20,584 nucleotides of DNA from Planctomycetaceae bacterium UBA4732 (GTDB lineage Bacteria; Planctomycetota; Planctomycetia; Gemmatales; Gemmataceae). Shown piece after piece: positions 13,892 through 20,584 of this stretch. Position 1 is the stretch's first letter, and every line of letters begins with the position of its first letter. The notes beneath the pieces were generated by a model. It had not been told where the DNA came from and ran no database searches. It was given only the letters and a program-made list of their open reading frames with translations. Both the position numbers and the translations under genes were made by a program. The stretch spans positions 129,234 through 149,817 of the forward strand of contig DHJA01000085.1 in NCBI GenBank assembly GCA_002404095.1, read 5' to 3'.

Positions 13892-15712
13892 ATGCAGGCA
13901 CATCTGAGCCTGGAACAAGGGGCGGCGATCCCCGCCAGTTATACGCTCCGAGCCAGTGAAACGATTTCGCTGGGCCGCGGCCTGGACAACACGATCGTCC
14001 TCAATAACAAGTGCGCCTCCAAGCAGCACGCCACCATTTACGCCGCAGGCGATCGCTGGTTCATCCGCGACCTCGATTCCCACAACGGCGTCGTCGTCAG
14101 CGGCCGGATCGTCCAAGGCGAAGCGGAACTGCGGCCCGGCGCGCAAGTCGTCCTCGGCGACGTGCGCTTCCGCTTCGCCGTTGACGACCTCGTGGAAGAC
14201 CCCAACGCGCAGCCGGCGCCCGATGATCTCGTCGATCAAGACGAGACCGTCCTGCACTCTGACGAACTGACCGCCTTGTATCACTTCCTGTCCGCCTCCT
14301 TGCGTGAGTCAGGGCCGCACGGCCTTGCCCGTCTGGCCCTCGAAACCCTTCTTCCCCAGACGAATGCCGATCTGGTTGGCTTTCGCAGCATCGGCGCCGA
14401 CGAACTGCTAATCATTCTGCCAGAGCAAGGGCGAGTGGACGCGCGCTTAAGCAGTCGGTTGACGGAAAAAGCACTCAAGGACCGCGTGACCGTTTGGACC
14501 GCCGACCCCGCCATCGACGACATGAGCGGGGAAAGCCTCGCCGGATTCTGTGACGCGCTGTGCGTGCCGCTTCTGGAAATCGGGAATACCGCCGAGAAGA
14601 AGAATGACCCGCCGCTCGGCGCCCTCCACGTATACCGCTTAAACCAGCCGTTCACTCAGCGCGAGGCGCGCTTCTGCGAAGTCCTGGCGGGCTGTCTGGC
14701 GGGCTGTCTCCGCGGCGTGCGCGACCGCCGCGCCCTCGAAGCCGACAATTCGCGTCTTCGCCTCGGCTCGCCTGGCGGCGATGATGCGTTGATCGGCGAC
14801 AGTTCGGCCGTATGCCTGCTTCGCGATCAGATCGTCCGCTTGGCGGACTATCCTGGCACGGTGCTTATCACCGGGGAAACCGGCGTCGGCAAGGAACTCG
14901 TGGCTCTGGGCCTGCACCGCGCCAGTCGCCGCAGGGACGGACCGTTGGTGACGGTCAACTGCGCCTCACTCAGTTCCAACATGGCCGTGGCGGAACTGTT
15001 CGGCCACGACGATCGCGCCTTCACTGGCGCGGGCGGTTCCCACGCCGGCTTTTTCCAACAGGCGGAGGGTGGGACTCTATTCCTCGACGAGATCGGCGAA
15101 CTGACGCCGGAAACGCAAGGGATGCTGTTGCGCGCCCTGGAAAGTCGCAGTATCCGCCCTCTTATGGGCAAGAAAGACATGAAGATCGACGTGCGTGTGC
15201 TGACCGCGACCAACCGCGACCTGGAACGCGAGGTCCAGGCGGGCCGGTTCCGCAAAGACCTATTTTATCGGCTCACCGTGCCGATCAAAGTGCCGCCCTT
15301 GCGCGATCACGCCGGGGACGTGCCGGCCCTGGCCCGCCACTTCCTCGCCAACCTTCAGAAGAGCGACCCCCGGCCGCTCGCGCTGACGGACGCGTCGCTG
15401 GAGCGGCTGCGAACCTATTCATGGCCGGGCAACGTGCGTCAGTTGCGCTACCTACTCGAAGGCGCGGCCGCCCTGAGTCGAGACGGCAAGATCGACGCCG
15501 CCGATCTGCATCTTACGGAAGGGCCGGTTGAATCCGCGGACGCGATCCCTCTGAATCTGGAAGCGCTGGAGGCGTGGGCGATCCGGCGCGCGCTAGGGCA
15601 GACCGGCGGTGTCAACGTCCGGGCGGCGGAGGTGTTGGGGATTCATCGGGACACGCTCATCGCCAAAATCAAGAAGTATGGGATTGATCGACGGCCGGAA
15701 GGCGCGAGATGA
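13892..15712 (+). CDS. FHA-GAF-AAA+ sigma-54-type transcriptional regulator
   Basis: 606 residues from ATG 13892, with GGAGAG (13881-13886) upstream; an earlier in-frame TTG at 13856 is not supported. Domains in order: FHA (~20-98; LGRGLDN, KQHATI, SHNG), which reads phosphothreonine; a GAF-like sensor (~125-285); AAA+ ATPase (~298-485) with Walker A GETGVGKE (328-335), Walker B GGTLFLDE (393-400) and arginine fingers in GRFRKDLFYR; and a C-terminal Fis-type helix-turn-helix (~558-598). The sigma-54 contact loop reads RAFTGA (375-380) rather than GAFTGA. The FHA domain suggests control by a Ser/Thr kinase; the kinase in this window is a possible but unlinked partner. No sigma-54 promoter was found next to it. 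Confidence 0.93.
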   Translation: MQAHLSLEQGAAIPASYTLRASETISLGRGLDNTIVLNNKCASKQHATIYAAGDRWFIRDLDSHNGVVVSGRIVQGEAELRPGAQVVLGDVRFRFAVDDLVEDPNAQPAPDDLVDQDETVLHSDELTALYHFLSASLRESGPHGLARLALETLLPQTNADLVGFRSIGADELLIILPEQGRVDARLSSRLTEKALKDRVTVWTADPAIDDMSGESLAGFCDALCVPLLEIGNTAEKKNDPPLGALHVYRLNQPFTQREARFCEVLAGCLAGCLRGVRDRRALEADNSRLRLGSPGGDDALIGDSSAVCLLRDQIVRLADYPGTVLITGETGVGKELVALGLHRASRRRDGPLVTVNCASLSSNMAVAELFGHDDRAFTGAGGSHAGFFQQAEGGTLFLDEIGELTPETQGMLLRALESRSIRPLMGKKDMKIDVRVLTATNRDLEREVQAGRFRKDLFYRLTVPIKVPPLRDHAGDVPALARHFLANLQKSDPRPLALTDASLERLRTYSWPGNVRQLRYLLEGAAALSRDGKIDAADLHLTEGPVESADAIPLNLEALEAWAIRRALGQTGGVNVRAAEVLGIHRDTLIAKIKKYGIDRRPEGAR

Positions 15713-15718
15713 GGTGCG

Positions 15719-15759
15719 AAAAAAAATCTCCGGGGGTTGCCAAAAAAGCGGCCCGGAGA
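15719..15759 (-). terminator. Intrinsic terminator of csrA
   Basis: Read on the minus strand, TCTCCGGG (15759-15752) pairs with CCCGGAGA (15734-15727) and is followed at once by eight T's (15726-15719). It starts 30 nt after the csrA stop codon. On the plus strand the A-run precedes the stem, so the element is oriented for csrA, though the stem also lies just behind the convergent regulator gene. Confidence 0.88.
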
Positions 15760-15788
15760 GAGAATGGTTAGCAGCTGCGCGGGGTCAG

Positions 15789-16007
15789 TCAGTCGCGCGG
15801 TTTGGTGGTGACAACCAATGGCGCCGTCACTGCCGCACCGCCGTCCTTGCCGTGGATGGCCTCGTAGACTTCCTGGCGATGCACCGGCACATCCTTGGGG
15901 GCGACGATGCCGAGGCGCACCTTGTCACCGCGTATCTCGACCACGGTCACAGTGACGACGTTGTTGATGACAATTTTTTCGTTAAGTTTCCTGGACAATA
16001 CGAGCAT
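15789..16007 (-). CDS. csrA: Carbon storage regulator CsrA
   Basis: Small dimeric RNA-binding protein that binds GGA motifs in mRNA leaders and changes translation or stability. 72 residues, slightly longer than the classical ~61 because of a C-terminal tail (GGAAVTAPLVVTTKPRD). The N-terminal MLVLSRKLNEKIVI strand, GDKVRLGI and the RNA-contacting VHR segment with Arg44 are conserved. ATG 16007 has AAGGAT about 10 nt upstream. It is followed by its own terminator, indicating a monocistronic unit or the end of a transcript from the DCC gene. In many bacteria csrA neighbours flagellar genes; none is seen here. Confidence 0.97.
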   Translation of the reverse strand: MLVLSRKLNEKIVINNVVTVTVVEIRGDKVRLGIVAPKDVPVHRQEVYEAIHGKDGGAAVTAPLVVTTKPRD

Positions 16008-16167
16008 TGTTGAGTATCCTTCTCTAAATCAAGATGTCGATTAGCAGGTTGAAGGGAGCGCGCTCGAATGGCTTGACCCAAGCAGGCGCACCGGCGGAAG
16101 GCGTCCGCCCCCTTGTTACCCTTAATCGAAGTCGCGCTAGACCGAGGCAATCGCCGCCGGTCCAGTG

Positions 16168-16190
16168 GAAAAGTCCGCACTTCGGACCCG
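16168..16190 (-). terminator. Weak terminator-like hairpin after the DCC gene
   Basis: On the minus strand GTCCG (16187-16183) pairs with CGGAC (16177-16173) around a 5-nt loop and is followed by TTTTCC. It lies ~50 nt after the DCC-family stop codon, in a 230-nt gap before csrA in which I see no other gene. The short stem makes this tentative; if active it separates the DCC gene and csrA into two transcripts. Confidence 0.35.
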
Positions 16191-16237
16191 ACCATGACTT
16201 CGCCACCCATTAATGCTAAACATCCTTACAGAGTCCG

Positions 16238-16684
16238 TCAAGGGGCGGACTTATTCAATCTACATTTTCTTTCTGGCACTGCGTCAGAGGCGGCAAGCCC
16301 CGATTCGCACAGTGGGCTTTTACGACGAGGCAGCCACGGGCGCACCACGGCGAACGAGTGATAGCCGAGGTTCAGGATCGCATGCAGTCCAGGCAGTCGC
16401 GCAGTCCTCGCCAGCCAGCGATAGCTCGGTATCGCGTCCCAAACGGCGATGAAGGCGTCCAAGCCGACCCGCAATTCGGCGCCGACCTTCACGTGCATTA
16501 TGCGATGGACGCGCTTCCCATCCAGCCCTTGCTCGGCCGCGTGGAATTTCGGATCCGTAATGTCAATAAAGCGAAGGGCGTCGCCGGCCGCCTTTTTGCG
16601 GTAGTGGGCGATTTCGCGGGAACAGAGCGGACACAGCCCGTCGTAATACAGCGTCACCGCCGGACGGTTCGTACTCTCATTCAT
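16238..16684 (-). CDS. DCC-family (DUF393) thiol-disulfide oxidoreductase-like protein
   Basis: 148 residues with the family signature YYDGLCPLC (13-21), a thioredoxin-like CxxC in which Cys18 and Cys21 follow Asp15; the name DCC refers to these residues. FIDITDPKF and VGLDAFIAVWDAIPSYRWLA are the other conserved blocks. No signal peptide, one moderately hydrophobic segment; probably cytoplasmic or membrane-associated. The C-terminal tail (~115-148) is longer and more basic than in many relatives. ATG 16684 has GGAGG at 5-6 nt. It is divergent from the methyltransferase gene across 133 nt. The biochemical role of the family is poorly defined. Confidence 0.88.
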   Translation of the reverse strand: MNESTNRPAVTLYYDGLCPLCSREIAHYRKKAAGDALRFIDITDPKFHAAEQGLDGKRVHRIMHVKVGAELRVGLDAFIAVWDAIPSYRWLARTARLPGLHAILNLGYHSFAVVRPWLPRRKSPLCESGLAASDAVPERKCRLNKSAP

Positions 16685-16726
16685 CCTGCCCTCCTTTTAG
16701 CGGCGCAGTTCCATTTATTGTGAGAG

Positions 16727-16756
16727 TTGGCCCCGCCCGACGGCAGCGGGTACAAT
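16727..16756 (+). promoter_or_regulatory. Predicted promoter of the methyltransferase gene
   Basis: TTGGCC (16727-16732) and TACAAT (16751-16756) are separated by 18 nt, ~62 nt before the methyltransferase ATG, in the divergent gap. -10 is good, -35 weak. Confidence 0.35.
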
Positions 16757-16817
16757 AGTCGGCATTAAGGGAAGACCGCAAACCCAATCCCGGCGCAACC
16801 GCGCCCTGGAGAAACCG

Positions 16818-17648
16818 ATGATCGCCTGCGCCTCGGTAACGAAGCGTGAGATCCGTCGCCATTACGATCTGGCGACGCCGTTTTACCGCCTCTTGTGGGG
16901 GCCGCACATCCATCACGGCGTCTGGGACGCCGACGCTCCTCCGCTTCAGGCCCAGCGCCAACTCATCGACCGCCTGGCTTCGGAAGCGTCGATTTCGGCC
17001 GGAGAAGACGTGCTGGACGTGGGCTGCGGCATGGGCGGCAGCTCCATCGAGTTGGCGAAACGCTATGGCTGTCGGGTAACGGGCCTGACGCTCAGCCCCG
17101 TACAACGAGCCTGGGCGCGCACCTCGGCGGTGTGGCAAGGCGCCGCGCGGCGTACGCGCTTTCTCTGCGGCGACGCCGAGAACGTCGTCTTGCCTGACGC
17201 GAGCTTTAACATCGTCTGGAACGTCGAGTGCAGCGAACATTTGTTCGACAAACCCGCCTTCTTCCGCCGGGCCGCCGCGTGGTTGCGGCCCGGCGGGCGC
17301 GTCGCGCTATGCGCGTGGCTGGCCGGGGACGGCACCGACTCCGATGGTCTGGCGGCCGCCGTTTGCGAAAACTTCCTGTGCCCATCTCTGGGCACGGCCG
17401 GCGAGTACCGCGGCTGGCTGGAAGCCGCCGGCCTGCGCATGCGTACTTACGAAGAACTGACGAGGCAGGTGGAGCGCACTTGGGAGATCTGTCTTAACCG
17501 AGTTCGCCGCAGTCGCGTCGGCCTGATCGCCCCGCTCACCGGACGGCCGATGACGCGCTTCCTTAACCACTTCACGACGCTGCTGAATGCGTATCGCACC
17601 GGGGCCATGCGCTACGGCCTGTTCGTCGCGGAGAAAGCGGCACGCTGA
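16818..17648 (+). CDS. SAM-dependent methyltransferase, tocopherol-methyltransferase-like
   Basis: 276 residues, class I Rossmann methyltransferase. Motif I VLDVGCGMGGSS (65-76) followed by ELAKRYGCRVTGLTLSPVQ is close to the gamma-tocopherol methyltransferase/quinone and sterol C-methyltransferase group. So is the N-terminal HYDLATPFYRLLWG with HHGVWD (residues 32-37). ECSEHLFDKPAFF and LRPGGRVALCAW are motifs II-III. The C-terminal ~90 residues form the substrate-side helices. ATG 16818 has GGAGA six nt upstream. Neighbouring genes give no pathway clue, and no tocopherol or quinone genes are present, so the acceptor is undetermined. No signal peptide. It converges on the glucan phosphorylase with a REP-like dyad between. 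Confidence 0.88.
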   Translation: MIACASVTKREIRRHYDLATPFYRLLWGPHIHHGVWDADAPPLQAQRQLIDRLASEASISAGEDVLDVGCGMGGSSIELAKRYGCRVTGLTLSPVQRAWARTSAVWQGAARRTRFLCGDAENVVLPDASFNIVWNVECSEHLFDKPAFFRRAAAWLRPGGRVALCAWLAGDGTDSDGLAAAVCENFLCPSLGTAGEYRGWLEAAGLRMRTYEELTRQVERTWEICLNRVRRSRVGLIAPLTGRPMTRFLNHFTTLLNAYRTGAMRYGLFVAEKAAR

Positions 17649-17653
17649 ATCGA

Positions 17654-17732
17654 GGCGAGCCGGGAGCGTAAGCGACCGGAGTTCCGTGCAGTCGCTGACG
17701 CCATCGCCGGTCGCTCACGCTCCCGGCTTGCC
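17654..17732. repeat. REP-like GC-rich inverted repeat between convergent genes
   Basis: A 26-nt arm (17654-17679), containing GAGCCGGGAGCG and AGCGACCGG, is complementary to a second arm (17707-17732) at 24 of 26 positions, with a 27-nt loop. The loop itself contains GTCGCTGACGCC, a degenerate copy of the arm's GTCGCTCACGCT. The element fills nearly all of the 95-nt space between two stop codons. This is typical of dispersed REP/palindromic repeats and it may serve as a bidirectional terminator. I recall similar GCCGGGAGCGT...AGCGACCGG sequences as frequent in planctomycete genomes, but could not check. Confidence 0.8.
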
Positions 17733-17743
17733 ATAGGATGGAC

Positions 17744-20344
17744 TCACCCCCACGTCACCAACCCCGGCTCGAACGAGTTGGCCAGGTCGCCGTTCTGCGG
17801 CAGAATACGCACGGCGAAGCCGTGTTGCCCGCTGGAGCTGCACGGAATGGCTCCGCTGAACACCCACGTCGAACCGTCGTGGGCGCCGTTGTGCGACATA
17901 CGCACCGTCTGCGGCTGCGGAATCTCGCCCACGGAATCCACCAGGCCGTGAAATAGTTGCACTTCCACGTCGTCCGGCTTGAGCCCGCCCAGATCCACGC
18001 GCACCTTGACGCCAAGGTCCGTTCCGACGTGCATCGGGTCGGTCCCACTCGATTCGACGCCTACTACCTTCACCTGTTTCCAGCCACGCGTCAAGTCGCG
18101 GCGCCACGTCGCCAGTTCAGCAGCGCGTTTCAGGTTGTCGCCCGCCAGCCTCAAGAAACGCCGGGCCGATGGCTCGTAGCACGTCGTCATGTACTCGGCC
18201 ACCATCCGGCCGGTGTTGAACACGGGGCAGAGGGTGGTGATCGACCGCTTCATCATGCGCAGCCAGCCGCGCGGCAAGCCGTCCGACGACCTTGTGTAGA
18301 ACAATGGCGCAATTTCTTGCTCCAGTAAGTCGTAAATCGCCCGACTCTCCACATCGTCTTGGTAGGTCAGGTCGGTGTACTCTTCACCGGCGCCGATGGC
18401 GAAGCCGTTCTGGCCGTCGTACCCTTCGCACCACCAGCCGTCGAGAATGCTCAGGTTCAAACCGCCGTTGCATGCGACCTTCATGCCGCTGGTGCCCGAC
18501 GCTTCGAGCGGCCGGCGCGGGTTATTGAGCCACACATCCACGCCCTGCACCATGTAACGCGCGACGTTGATGTCGTAATCTTCGAGGAAGAGAACGCGAC
18601 GACGGAACTCCGGTCGCCTGGTGAATTGGAGAATTTCGGCGATAAGCTCCTTACCGCCGTGGTCCTTCGGATGGGCCTTGCCGGCGAAAACGATCTGCAC
18701 AGGCCGGTCTTTGTTGTTGATGATCCCCGTTAGCCGGTCGAGGTTGCGAAACAACAAGGCGCCGCGCTTGTAAGTGGCGAAGCGCCGGGCGAAACCGATG
18801 GTCAGCGCTTCGGGATCAAGGACTTCGTCGGCGCGAGCGATTTCGTTCGGCGGCGCGCCGCGGTTCTTAAGCTGCTGTTTGAGCCGGGCGCGGGAGAACG
18901 CCACCAGCCGCTCGCGTCGTCTTTCATGCGTGCGCCAAAGCTCGGCGTCGGGGATGCTCTCGACGCGCTTCCAGACGTTGTGCTCGGTCGGTCGGCCGTC
19001 CCATTCGGTGCCGAGGTAGCGGTCAAAAAGCTGCGTCATGTCGGGCGACACCCAACTATGCGTGTGGACGCCATTGGTGATCGACGTAATCGGCGCCTCG
19101 GAGTCGGGCAGTTCCGGCCAGATGTTCTGCCACATCTTGCGCGAAACGCTGCCGTGCAACTTGCTGACGCCGTTGGCCACGTTAGCCAGCCGTAGCGCCA
19201 GCACGGTCATTCCGAAAGGCTCGTTGGAGTCGTTGGGGTTCTGTCGGCCCAGGCCGAGAAAGGCGTCGCGGCCGATTTTCAGCTGCGGCAAGATCGGCGC
19301 GAAGTAATTTTCCACCATCTGCGGAGAAAAGACATCGTTGCCTGCCGGGACCGGCGTATGCGTGGTGAAGGCAGTACCGGCGGCGACGGCCTCGCGCGCC
19401 GATGCGAAGTCCACGCCTTTTTCTTGCATCATCGCGCGGATACGCTCGATGCCGCAAAAAGCACTATGGCCCTCGTTCATGTGGCAGACCGTCGGCGGCT
19501 TGCCCAATGCTCGCAGGGCGCGGACGCCGCCGACGCCGAGGATCATTTCCTGGCGGATGCGCATGTCCACGTCACCGCCATAGAGCCGGGCCGTGATGGT
19601 ACGGTCGTCCGCCGAGTTCTGCGGAATGTTGGTGTCGAGCAGGTAAAGCGGGACGCGGCCGACCTGCACGCGCCAGACGCGCACCTGAACTTCGCGGCCG
19701 GGGAAGGGCACACTAATCAGGAGCGGTGTGCCGTCCTCCTGGACTTCGGGGATGAGCGGCAGATTGAAGAAGTCGTTTTCGGGATAACGCTCCTGCTGCC
19801 AGCCGTCCACGGTGAGATATTGACGGAAGTAGCCTTCGCGGTACATCAGTCCAACGCCGACCAACGGCAAGCCGAGGTCGCTGGCGCTTTTGAGGTGGTC
19901 GCCGCTGAGGACGCCGAGTCCGCCGGAATAAACGGGCACGCTCTCATGGATGCCGAACTCGGCGCTGAAGTAGGCGATGGTGAAATCCGCCGGCAGCGCG
20001 GCGACCGCCGGCGTACCGTTAGCGGCGCTGTGGCCGCTGGCGTAAGTTTCGTGATACCAGGAGGCGGCGCTCATGTAATTGTCGAACGCTTCTTCAACGC
20101 GGTCCATGTGAGCGAGGAAGCCGTCGTCGTCCAACAACTCCACGAGCCGGGTTTGACTGACTGCGCCGAGCAATTTGACCGGACTCCGATCGAGCGTCTC
20201 GAAGGCGTCCTGGTCGATGCGGCGGAACAGGGCAGTCGCCTCGTAATTCCAGCACCACCACATGTTATAGGCCAGCTTCTGCAGGGATTGCAGGCGTTCC
20301 GGCAGGTGCGGTAGTACGGTGAAGGTGCGAATCGGCCGGCCCAT
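17744..20344 (-). CDS. glgP: Alpha-glucan (glycogen) phosphorylase
   Basis: PLP-dependent GT35 enzyme that releases glucose-1-phosphate from glycogen or maltodextrin. 866 residues, the length of the bacterial/archaeal subfamily that begins with DUF3417 (PERLQSLQKLAYNMWWCWN, 15-33). Conserved blocks include YFSAEFGIHESVPVYSGGLGVLSGDHLKSASD, TNGVHTHSW, FARRFATYKRGALLF (518-532) and the PLP lysine Lys622 in GTSGMK-VACNGG. The order is that of a complete catalytic core plus a ~100-residue C-terminal beta domain. ATG 20344 has AAGGAGG upstream. It is monocistronic in this window; no glgA/B/C neighbours. Confidence 0.95.
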   Translation of the reverse strand: MGRPIRTFTVLPHLPERLQSLQKLAYNMWWCWNYEATALFRRIDQDAFETLDRSPVKLLGAVSQTRLVELLDDDGFLAHMDRVEEAFDNYMSAASWYHETYASGHSAANGTPAVAALPADFTIAYFSAEFGIHESVPVYSGGLGVLSGDHLKSASDLGLPLVGVGLMYREGYFRQYLTVDGWQQERYPENDFFNLPLIPEVQEDGTPLLISVPFPGREVQVRVWRVQVGRVPLYLLDTNIPQNSADDRTITARLYGGDVDMRIRQEMILGVGGVRALRALGKPPTVCHMNEGHSAFCGIERIRAMMQEKGVDFASAREAVAAGTAFTTHTPVPAGNDVFSPQMVENYFAPILPQLKIGRDAFLGLGRQNPNDSNEPFGMTVLALRLANVANGVSKLHGSVSRKMWQNIWPELPDSEAPITSITNGVHTHSWVSPDMTQLFDRYLGTEWDGRPTEHNVWKRVESIPDAELWRTHERRRERLVAFSRARLKQQLKNRGAPPNEIARADEVLDPEALTIGFARRFATYKRGALLFRNLDRLTGIINNKDRPVQIVFAGKAHPKDHGGKELIAEILQFTRRPEFRRRVLFLEDYDINVARYMVQGVDVWLNNPRRPLEASGTSGMKVACNGGLNLSILDGWWCEGYDGQNGFAIGAGEEYTDLTYQDDVESRAIYDLLEQEIAPLFYTRSSDGLPRGWLRMMKRSITTLCPVFNTGRMVAEYMTTCYEPSARRFLRLAGDNLKRAAELATWRRDLTRGWKQVKVVGVESSGTDPMHVGTDLGVKVRVDLGGLKPDDVEVQLFHGLVDSVGEIPQPQTVRMSHNGAHDGSTWVFSGAIPCSSSGQHGFAVRILPQNGDLANSFEPGLVTWG

Positions 20345-20437
20345 AGGCCTACTCCTCCTTGAAGCAAACGCCCCGGCGCCGGCTGGACAGCAAGTCCCGC
20401 GCCGCCTGGCGTCATTGTTCGATGCGACTCCGTTGCT

Positions 20438-20465
20438 AGGATACCGTCGCGGCCCGGATTTTCAA
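20438..20465 (-). promoter_or_regulatory. Predicted promoter of the glucan phosphorylase gene
   Basis: On the minus strand TTGAAA (20465-20460, 5 of 6) and TATCCT (20443-20438, 4 of 6) are 16 nt apart, ~95 nt before the start codon. The rest of 20345-20526 shows no gene. Confidence 0.4.
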
Positions 20466-20526
20466 TTCCGCTTTCCCAGCTTGCCTAGCATCACGGCCAT
20501 TGAGGGTGTAACTTTCGTTTCCGGCT

Positions 20527-20584
20527 GTCCGGGCGGGGAAACCCTGCCCCTACCGTCTTAGGGGCGGGGGTTCCCCGCCCGGAC
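20527..20584. repeat. GC-rich inverted repeat at the window edge
   Basis: Arms 20527-20550 and 20561-20584 are complementary at 22 of 24 positions (each built on GTCCGGGCGGGGAA and CGCCCC/TGCCCC) around a 10-nt loop TACCGTCTTA. The second arm ends exactly at the last base, so the repeat may continue. It resembles a dispersed palindromic element or a strong terminator for a gene beyond the window. Confidence 0.75.

Noticed and set aside
16024-16210. Open frames of 60 and 87 codons upstream of csrA
   Set aside because: No ribosome binding site or protein-like composition; the stretch is better read as csrA leader and DCC-gene trailer.
19358-20314. 318-codon plus-strand frame opposite the glucan phosphorylase
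   Set aside because: Antisense shadow of a conserved enzyme; the translation resembles no family.

Overview
The window looks like chromosomal DNA of a member of the Planctomycetota. It is GC-rich and carries several traits common in that phylum: a membrane-anchored Ser/Thr kinase, a PEP-CTERM protein remnant, an FHA-linked sigma-54-type regulator, a planctomycete-style integrase N-terminus, and abundant GC-rich dyad repeats. The phylum call is inference from gene content; no rRNA or marker phylogeny is available here.

Layout. 1-4965: a PilZ-like protein (+) converges on hemL (-). Upstream of hemL on the same strand lie a Ser/Thr kinase and a hypothetical gene, then a small membrane-anchored hypothetical (+). 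5043-10195 (all -) is the most coherent unit: a cobalamin riboswitch followed by an ECF-type S component, a BtuF-like protein without a signal peptide, a COG2102/DUF71 ATP pyrophosphatase and comEC, tightly packed. It reads as a B12-repressed corrinoid uptake/salvage operon with comEC at its end. 10257-11870 (+) is a Tat-exported amidase, divergent from the riboswitch.

11871-13034 is the scrambled part. A PEP-CTERM GDSL-hydrolase C-terminus is joined to the first ~40 codons of an integrase gene that still has its ribosome binding site. Upstream of both, on the same strand, lies a ~98-nt sequence with the hallmarks of a c-di-GMP-I (GEMM-I) riboswitch. It is enclosed by a 17-nt long-range inverted repeat. 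I consider this the least expected signal in the window.

13035-16684: a secreted DUF1579-like/YHS protein (-), a FHA-GAF-AAA+-Fis regulator (+) with an altered GAFTGA loop, csrA (-) with a clear intrinsic terminator, and a DCC-family thioredoxin-like protein (-). 16818-20584: a tocopherol-methyltransferase-like SAM methyltransferase (+) converges on a glucan phosphorylase (-), with a REP-like dyad between them. A second GC-rich dyad sits at the right edge.

Regulatory themes: corrinoid (riboswitch operon), possibly c-di-GMP (PilZ-like protein plus candidate GEMM-I aptamer), and post-transcriptional control (CsrA). No CRISPR array, rRNA, tRNA or intact transposase was seen.
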